From the NCBI GenBank assembly GCA_016210825.1, contig JACQTM010000354.1:1-46624 (forward strand): a stretch of DNA of 46,624 nt, given 5' to 3'. Both the position numbers and the translations under genes were made by a program. This DNA is from Hyphomicrobiales bacterium. Lineage in GTDB: Bacteria; Pseudomonadota; Alphaproteobacteria; Rhizobiales; Xanthobacteraceae. Positions 42,323 to 46,624 of this stretch are shown piece by piece. Below the pieces are notes generated by a model. It did no database searches and was not told the DNA's origin. It saw nothing but the letters and a program-made list of their open reading frames with translations. How positions within the stretch are numbered: the stretch's first letter is position 1; every line of letters starts with the position of its first letter.

Positions 42323-43380
42323 AAAAGACGCGTGTTCTGATCGTCGACGATTCACCAACGATGCGCGCGCTTGTCGCGGCCACGCTACGACGCGACCCGG
42401 AGATCGAGGTTATCGGTTCCGCCGGTGATCCGCTGGAGGCGCGCGAAGCAATCAAGGCACTCAATCCGGATGTTTTGACGCTCGACATCGAGATGCCGAA
42501 GATGGATGGCCTCGCCTTCCTCGAAAAAATCATGCGGCTTCGCCCAATGCCGGTGATCATGGTTTCGACGCTGACGCATCACGGCGCCGAGGCGAGCATC
42601 AGGGCACTGGAGATCGGAGCGTTCGACTGTATTGGAAAGCCGCTTGAGCGACACGAGATGTCCGAAGCGTTCGCGGACCTGCCGGAGAAGGTCAAAGCGG
42701 CCGGGCGAGCGTCAATTCGCTCTAATGGGTTGACGGAACACGCAGGTTTAACGCCATCCAAGGATTTTCGAGCCAACGGACGGGTTGTCGCCATCGGATC
42801 ATCGACCGGGGGCGTGGAAGCATTGCTCACCGTCATTGCGCGATTTCCCGAGAATTGCCCACCGACGGTGATCACCCAACATATGCCCGCAGCATTCACG
42901 CCGAGTTTTGCCGCGCGCCTCGACCGCTGCGGTGCGGCGCAGGTATCGGAGGCCTATGACGGCGCGCCGCTTCAGCCCGGTCAGGTCTATCTTGCGCCCG
43001 GCGGTGCCGCGCATCTCGAGGTTGTAGGGTCCAAGGAACTGCATTGCCGCCTGCGTGCGGACGATCTTGTCAACGGCCATCGCCCGTCCGTCGATGTATT
43101 GCTTGGCTCCGTCGCGCGCACAGCCGGAGCCAATGCAATTGGCGTCATCCTCACCGGTATGGGAAAGGACGGCGCGAGGGGATTGCTTGAGATGCGACAG
43201 GCCGGGTCGATGACGTTCGGCCAGGATGAAGCAAGCTGTGTTGTTTACGGGATGCCAAAAGCCGCGTTCGAACTCGGTGCGGTCACCCGTCAATTGCCGA
43301 TCGAAACGATCGGCACCGAAATCATAAAATTGTGCGACGCCAACCAGCGAGACAGCCATGCCAGCAGCACGCTCAATTAG
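42319..43380 (+). CDS. cheB: Chemotaxis methylesterase/response regulator CheB
   Basis: 353-aa CheB: receiver domain (VLIVDDSPTMRALVAATL, phosphoacceptor in TLDIEMPKMDG) and C-terminal methylesterase with the catalytic Ser (AIGSSTGGVEAL), His (ITQHMPAAFT) and Asp (ILTGMGKDGARG). It demethylates or deamidates receptors. The last 23 bp overlap the start of cheY2. Confidence 0.95.
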   Translation: MKKTRVLIVDDSPTMRALVAATLRRDPEIEVIGSAGDPLEAREAIKALNPDVLTLDIEMPKMDGLAFLEKIMRLRPMPVIMVSTLTHHGAEASIRALEIGAFDCIGKPLERHEMSEAFADLPEKVKAAGRASIRSNGLTEHAGLTPSKDFRANGRVVAIGSSTGGVEALLTVIARFPENCPPTVITQHMPAAFTPSFAARLDRCGAAQVSEAYDGAPLQPGQVYLAPGGAAHLEVVGSKELHCRLRADDLVNGHRPSVDVLLGSVARTAGANAIGVILTGMGKDGARGLLEMRQAGSMTFGQDEASCVVYGMPKAAFELGAVTRQLPIETIGTEIIKLCDANQRDSHASSTLN

Positions 43381-43747
43381 CGTCATGATCGTGGATGATC
43401 AGATGACGATGCGGTCCCTCGTTCGCAGTGGACTGCAACAGGTCGGGTTTACAGATATCCGGGAGGCTCCGGACGGAAAGGATGCGTTGGACACGCTCAT
43501 GACGCGGCCGGCGCAATTGGTAATTTCCGACTTCAACATGCCGAATCTCGACGGCATTGGACTCTTAAAGTCCATTCGCAGCACTCCTGCGATGAGCAAA
43601 ACGGCATTCATTATGCTTACCGGCCGCGCCGACGGCCAGCTTTTGCGCACGGCCAAGGAATTCGGCGTGAACAACTACGTCATGAAGCCGTTCACCGTCG
43701 CGACGCTCAAGGAACGGATCGAGGCTGTTTTCGGTAAACTCTCCTGA
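43358..43747 (+). CDS. cheY2: Chemotaxis response regulator CheY2
   Basis: 129-aa receiver domain: VMIVDDQMTMRSLVRSGLQ, phosphoacceptor in VISDFNMPNLDG, LTGRAD and VMKPFTVATLKERI. In the Sinorhizobium-type system this second CheY is the one acting at the flagellar motor (FliM). ATG 43385 is a possible shorter start. Confidence 0.88.
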   Translation: MPAARSISVMIVDDQMTMRSLVRSGLQQVGFTDIREAPDGKDALDTLMTRPAQLVISDFNMPNLDGIGLLKSIRSTPAMSKTAFIMLTGRADGQLLRTAKEFGVNNYVMKPFTVATLKERIEAVFGKLS

Positions 43748-43759
43748 AAGATAAAATTG

Positions 43760-44320
43760 ATGACGTCGTATGTGGCGCAAGAACAAAAATCGCAGGATAT
43801 GCAGCGCGTGCATGTTGTGCAGGGTCAATATCACGTCACGGGGGATCCAAACGTGATGCTGACGACACTGCTTGGCTCATGTGTCTCCGCTTGCATGCGT
43901 GACCCAATTACTCGCGTTGGCGGCATGAATCATTTCCTGCTGCCTGATGGAAATAATGCATCCGATGACGACAAGTTACGTTACGGCGTGCACGCGATGG
44001 AACTTCTAGTGAATGCGATCTTGCAAATTGGCGGCCAGCGCGACCGGCTTGAAGTATCGCTGTTCGGCGGCGCGAATGTGACGACGAATTTCACCAACCT
44101 TGGCGGCGCGAATGCCGACTTTGCCGAGAATTTCGTACGGCGCGAGGGCCTCGCCTTCAAGGGTGGCAGTCTGCGGGGTGAGAAGCCTCGGCGGGTTCAG
44201 TTTTGGCCTGCATTGGGGCGCGTTCGCCAACAGCTGCTCATCGATGATCCGCAAACACAGGTTGACCTGCGAATCGATATCACAAAACTTCCACAAGGAA
44301 ATGCGGTGGAATTTTTCTAG
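43760..44320 (+). CDS. cheD: Chemoreceptor glutamine deamidase CheD
   Basis: 186-aa CheD with the catalytic Cys in LLGSCVSACMRDP (near residue 37), His in GGMNHFLLPDG and ALFGGANV-like LFGGANVTTNF. It deamidates receptor glutamines. Start at ATG 43760; a TTG just before it is in frame. It is 12 bp after cheY2 and 8 bp before the next gene. Confidence 0.93.
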   Translation: MTSYVAQEQKSQDMQRVHVVQGQYHVTGDPNVMLTTLLGSCVSACMRDPITRVGGMNHFLLPDGNNASDDDKLRYGVHAMELLVNAILQIGGQRDRLEVSLFGGANVTTNFTNLGGANADFAENFVRREGLAFKGGSLRGEKPRRVQFWPALGRVRQQLLIDDPQTQVDLRIDITKLPQGNAVEFF

Positions 44321-44328
44321 GGTGATCA

Positions 44329-44712
44329 ATGAAAAATGCCGTGAAAAGAATGAATGGTGCCTCGGAAGCGGTTTCGGTGGCCGGAATCCTCGGACGCCTG
44401 GAATCAGAATTGACCAACCTCGCGCGTCTCGCCGATCAGTTACAGGAAGCGATCGGCGAGCTGATCGCGCAGGCGCCGCCCGCGCCGCGCCATTCGTTTT
44501 TATCTAAGGTGCAGAATCTCGATCTTCTCGTGCAGAGTCTGCACGGGATTGCAACCTATCTTTCGATTTTATCGCGTGCGGTGCCGGCTGGCTGGACGCT
44601 CGATCCAGGCGCTGCCGCCAGCGCGGTGAAATTGTCGAATCTTGCTCAACGTCTACTCGACGATGCCGCGCGTGGCGCGGATGACGGGCAGGGGGACTGC
44701 GTCCTCTTCTGA
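44329..44712 (+). CDS. Small CheT-like protein with CheZ-type DxxxQ motif
   Basis: 127-aa mostly helical protein with two amphipathic helical stretches (ILGRLESELTNLARLADQLQEAIGELI and KVQNLDLLVQSLHGIATYLSILSRAVP). Asp65 and Gln69 in NLDLLVQ make the D-x-x-x-Q motif by which CheZ and CheX dephosphorylate CheY. It takes the position after cheD held by CheT in Sinorhizobium meliloti, reported as a CheZ-like phosphatase (from memory). AGGGTGATCA precedes the ATG. Phosphatase activity is inferred. Confidence 0.68.
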   Translation: MKNAVKRMNGASEAVSVAGILGRLESELTNLARLADQLQEAIGELIAQAPPAPRHSFLSKVQNLDLLVQSLHGIATYLSILSRAVPAGWTLDPGAAASAVKLSNLAQRLLDDAARGADDGQGDCVLF

Positions 44713-44728
44713 CCGGAGGTCAACGATC

Positions 44729-46624
44729 ATGATCGATACGTCTCAGCACATGAAATCTGAGTCTAAGCTGGTGCCGGCGTTGAACGCTAAGCGCACCGCC
44801 AGCGTATTTAATGATCGAATCTTGGCTGTGTTGAAATGGCATCCCCGCATCGTCCACAAGGTTATCGCGATCGGCGCCATCGGCATTATTGGGCTTGTTC
44901 TGATTGGCGGAATCTACCTGAGGGGAACAATTTCTCAAGACCGATACCGAAAAGTCGCCAATGAGGTGCGAGAAATCTACGTAATCACAAATAACGCGCT
45001 ATTGCAGATTCTCGAAGCGCGCAGTGTCGATAAGGAATTTCTACTGCGCGGTGATGATAAGAATTTGAAACGCCATGCCGACTTGGCCAAGGAGGTCGAT
45101 GGCAATCTCGAACTCCTTCAGAATTGGGTTCAGGCATCGGGCAATGCCGATCTTTACGATAATGCCGAGACAACCCGCACTGGGTTTGCCAATTACGTTA
45201 GAAATTTCAACGGACTCGCGGACAGTCGAATCAAGCTCGGGCTCAACGAGAATTCAGGGCTCGAAGGCGCCTTGCGAAAGTCGGTGCACGACATCGAAAC
45301 GAAGCTCAGGGACATTGATCAACCGCAGTTGATGGCCACGATGTTGATGATGCGCAGGCATGAGAAGGACTTCATGATGCGCCGGAATCCAAAATACGGC
45401 GACGACATGAAGAAACGCGCTGCTGAATTTATGTCCACTCTTTCGGCAATGGACATTCCCCCCGCCGCCAAAGACGAGATATCGCAGAAACTTTCCGCCT
45501 ACCAACGCGATTTCTCCGCGTGGGCGGAAGAAGCAAAGAGTATCGAACGCCGGCATCAAACGACATCGGCTGAATATGCAACCATCGATCCGGCGATCGA
45601 AGCGGTCAAGAGCGCCGTTGATAAGATTCGTAGCGGCGCTGAGGCCGCCGCCGCCAAGACTCAAGCCGAGACGACGCTGGTCATGCAGGTTTCCATCATC
45701 GCTATTATTTTCGGCGTGGCTTTGCTCGCATTTTTTATCGGACGCGCCATATCGAAGCCGCTGTCGGGCATGACCGGCGTCATGCACAAACTCGCCTCTG
45801 GTGACAATTCGATCGAAGTGCCAAGTCTCGATCGAGGGGATGAAATCGGACAAATGGCGAAGGCTGTATTGTCGTTTAAGGAGGCGGCAATCGAAAGGCT
45901 GCGGCTTGAGGATGAGGCGGTTGAGCAACGCAAGGTGGCGCGAGATGAGCGCATGCGCAACGAGGATGCGCGCAATAGCGCCGCTGAAGAGCTGGCGAAG
46001 ATCGTCAGCCAAGTCGCCGAGGGTCTTGGCAAGCTCTCGCATGGTGATCTGACGTTCCGGGTGGCGGCTGTGTTTCCGCCGGCCTATCAGCAGCTCAAGG
46101 ACGACTTCAATGCCGCCATGGGGCAGCTGCAGGAGACGATGGTGACCATCGTGCGCGCGGCCGACGAGATGCGGTCGGGCACCACCGAGTTCACGCAGGC
46201 GACGGAGGATCTCTCGCGGCGCACCGAACAGCAGGCGGCGAGCCTGGAGGAGACGGCGGCGGCGGTGGACGAGATCACGGCGACGGTGCGCAAAACGGCG
46301 GACGGCGCCAATCATGCGAAAACCGTCGTGTCGAAGGCCAAGGGGGACGCCGAACATGGCGGCGACGTGGTGCGGCGCGCGGTCGAGGCAATGGCGGTGA
46401 TCGAGGGCTCGGCCAAAAAGATTTCGCAGATCATCGGGGTGATCGACGAGATCGCGTTCCAGACGAACCTTTTGGCGCTCAATGCCGGCGTTGAAGCCGC
46501 CCGCGCGGGCGATGCCGGTAGGGGTTTTGCGGTGGTGGCGAGCGAGGTGCGTTCGCTGGCGCAACGCTCGGCGGAAGCGGCGAAAGAGATCAAGGGGCTG
46601 ATCTCGGCGAGTTCGGCGCAGGTC
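44729..46624 (+). CDS. Methyl-accepting chemotaxis protein, cut by the window edge
   Basis: At least 632 codons, running off the right edge. TM1 near residues 41-62 (IVHKVIAIGAIGIIGLVLIGGIYL), a long all-helical periplasmic domain (with LMMRRHEKDFMMRRNP, the helical-bimodular HBM-type signature) to about residue 310, TM2 near 314-336 (VMQVSIIAIIFGVALLAFFIG), HAMP, and most of the signalling domain including the EIAFQTNLLALNAGVEAARAGDAGRGF hairpin tip. GGAGG lies 9 nt before ATG 44729. Last gene of the che operon in this window. Its ligand is unknown. Confidence 0.9.
   Translation, partial: MIDTSQHMKSESKLVPALNAKRTASVFNDRILAVLKWHPRIVHKVIAIGAIGIIGLVLIGGIYLRGTISQDRYRKVANEVREIYVITNNALLQILEARSVDKEFLLRGDDKNLKRHADLAKEVDGNLELLQNWVQASGNADLYDNAETTRTGFANYVRNFNGLADSRIKLGLNENSGLEGALRKSVHDIETKLRDIDQPQLMATMLMMRRHEKDFMMRRNPKYGDDMKKRAAEFMSTLSAMDIPPAAKDEISQKLSAYQRDFSAWAEEAKSIERRHQTTSAEYATIDPAIEAVKSAVDKIRSGAEAAAAKTQAETTLVMQVSIIAIIFGVALLAFFIGRAISKPLSGMTGVMHKLASGDNSIEVPSLDRGDEIGQMAKAVLSFKEAAIERLRLEDEAVEQRKVARDERMRNEDARNSAAEELAKIVSQVAEGLGKLSHGDLTFRVAAVFPPAYQQLKDDFNAAMGQLQETMVTIVRAADEMRSGTTEFTQATEDLSRRTEQQAASLEETAAAVDEITATVRKTADGANHAKTVVSKAKGDAEHGGDVVRRAVEAMAVIEGSAKKISQIIGVIDEIAFQTNLLALNAGVEAARAGDAGRGFAVVASEVRSLAQRSAEAAKEIKGLISASSAQV
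46044..46624 (+). repeat. Receptor signalling-half repeat, copy 2
   Basis: Direct-orientation counterpart of about 36920-37510, in the second receptor gene; it continues past the right edge. Direct repeats of this length could recombine and delete the che operon between them. Confidence 0.8.

Overview
The window looks like a chromosomal piece of an alphaproteobacterium, probably of the order Hyphomicrobiales. The evidence is a GC-rich coding bias, a chemotaxis operon in the Sinorhizobium-type order (mcp, cheS, cheY1, cheA, cheW, cheR, cheB, cheY2, cheD, cheT-like), a rhizobial-style PAS/XRE regulator and the gene style overall. It encodes a facultative or strict anaerobic lifestyle able to degrade aromatic acids. 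No rRNA, tRNA, CRISPR array, insertion sequence or prophage is seen.

Positions 1-8782 hold the central benzoyl-CoA module. On the minus strand had, oah, dch, bcrC and bcrB run off the left edge, where bcrA, bcrD and a ferredoxin are expected. Divergently, korA and korB plus a rubrerythrin-like gene supply reduced ferredoxin and probably oxygen defence. The hydratase/dehydrogenase/hydrolase trio is the Thauera/Magnetospirillum version of the pathway, not the Rhodopseudomonas version. Positions 8819-15014 (minus) hold what looks like an anaerobic phenylacetate module: a FlK-like thioesterase, a PadB-like molybdoenzyme, a fused PadC-PadD-like Fe-S/membrane subunit and phenylacetate-CoA ligase. 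Positions 15170-21365 (minus) hold a LivFGMHJ-type importer preceded in the same operon by an NnrS-like membrane protein and a MIP18/DUF59 Fe-S assembly factor. A Crp/Fnr regulator, glutaryl-CoA dehydrogenase (lower benzoate pathway) and a RidA-like gene follow to 24383.

Four FNR-type boxes (two perfect, two with one mismatch) lie in front of the bcr/kor divergent pair, the pad operon, the suf/nnrS/liv operon and gcdH. At three of them a -10-like hexamer sits at or within about 1 bp of the spacing of a class II FNR promoter. Together with the linked Crp/Fnr regulator, which carries the ExxSR recognition helix that reads TTGAT half-sites, this suggests one anaerobic regulon that covers uptake, activation, ring reduction and the lower pathway.

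Positions 24563-30670 (minus) are a tightly overlapping operon: a PhnD/PhnC/PhnE-type ABC importer, an NADH-dehydrogenase-like/SelD fusion and a DoxX-like membrane protein. It is best read as selenium (selenate or selenite) uptake plus selenophosphate synthesis. Next to it are a SAM methyltransferase and a divergent radical SAM/SPASM-type protein of unknown substrate.

Positions 33106-46624 are sensory and motility genes: a PAS-PAS-XRE regulator, FliM, a methyl-accepting protein with a periplasmic c-type heme motif, the complete che operon including a small protein with a CheZ-like DxxxQ motif, and a second methyl-accepting protein cut by the right edge. The two receptors share a nearly identical signalling half.
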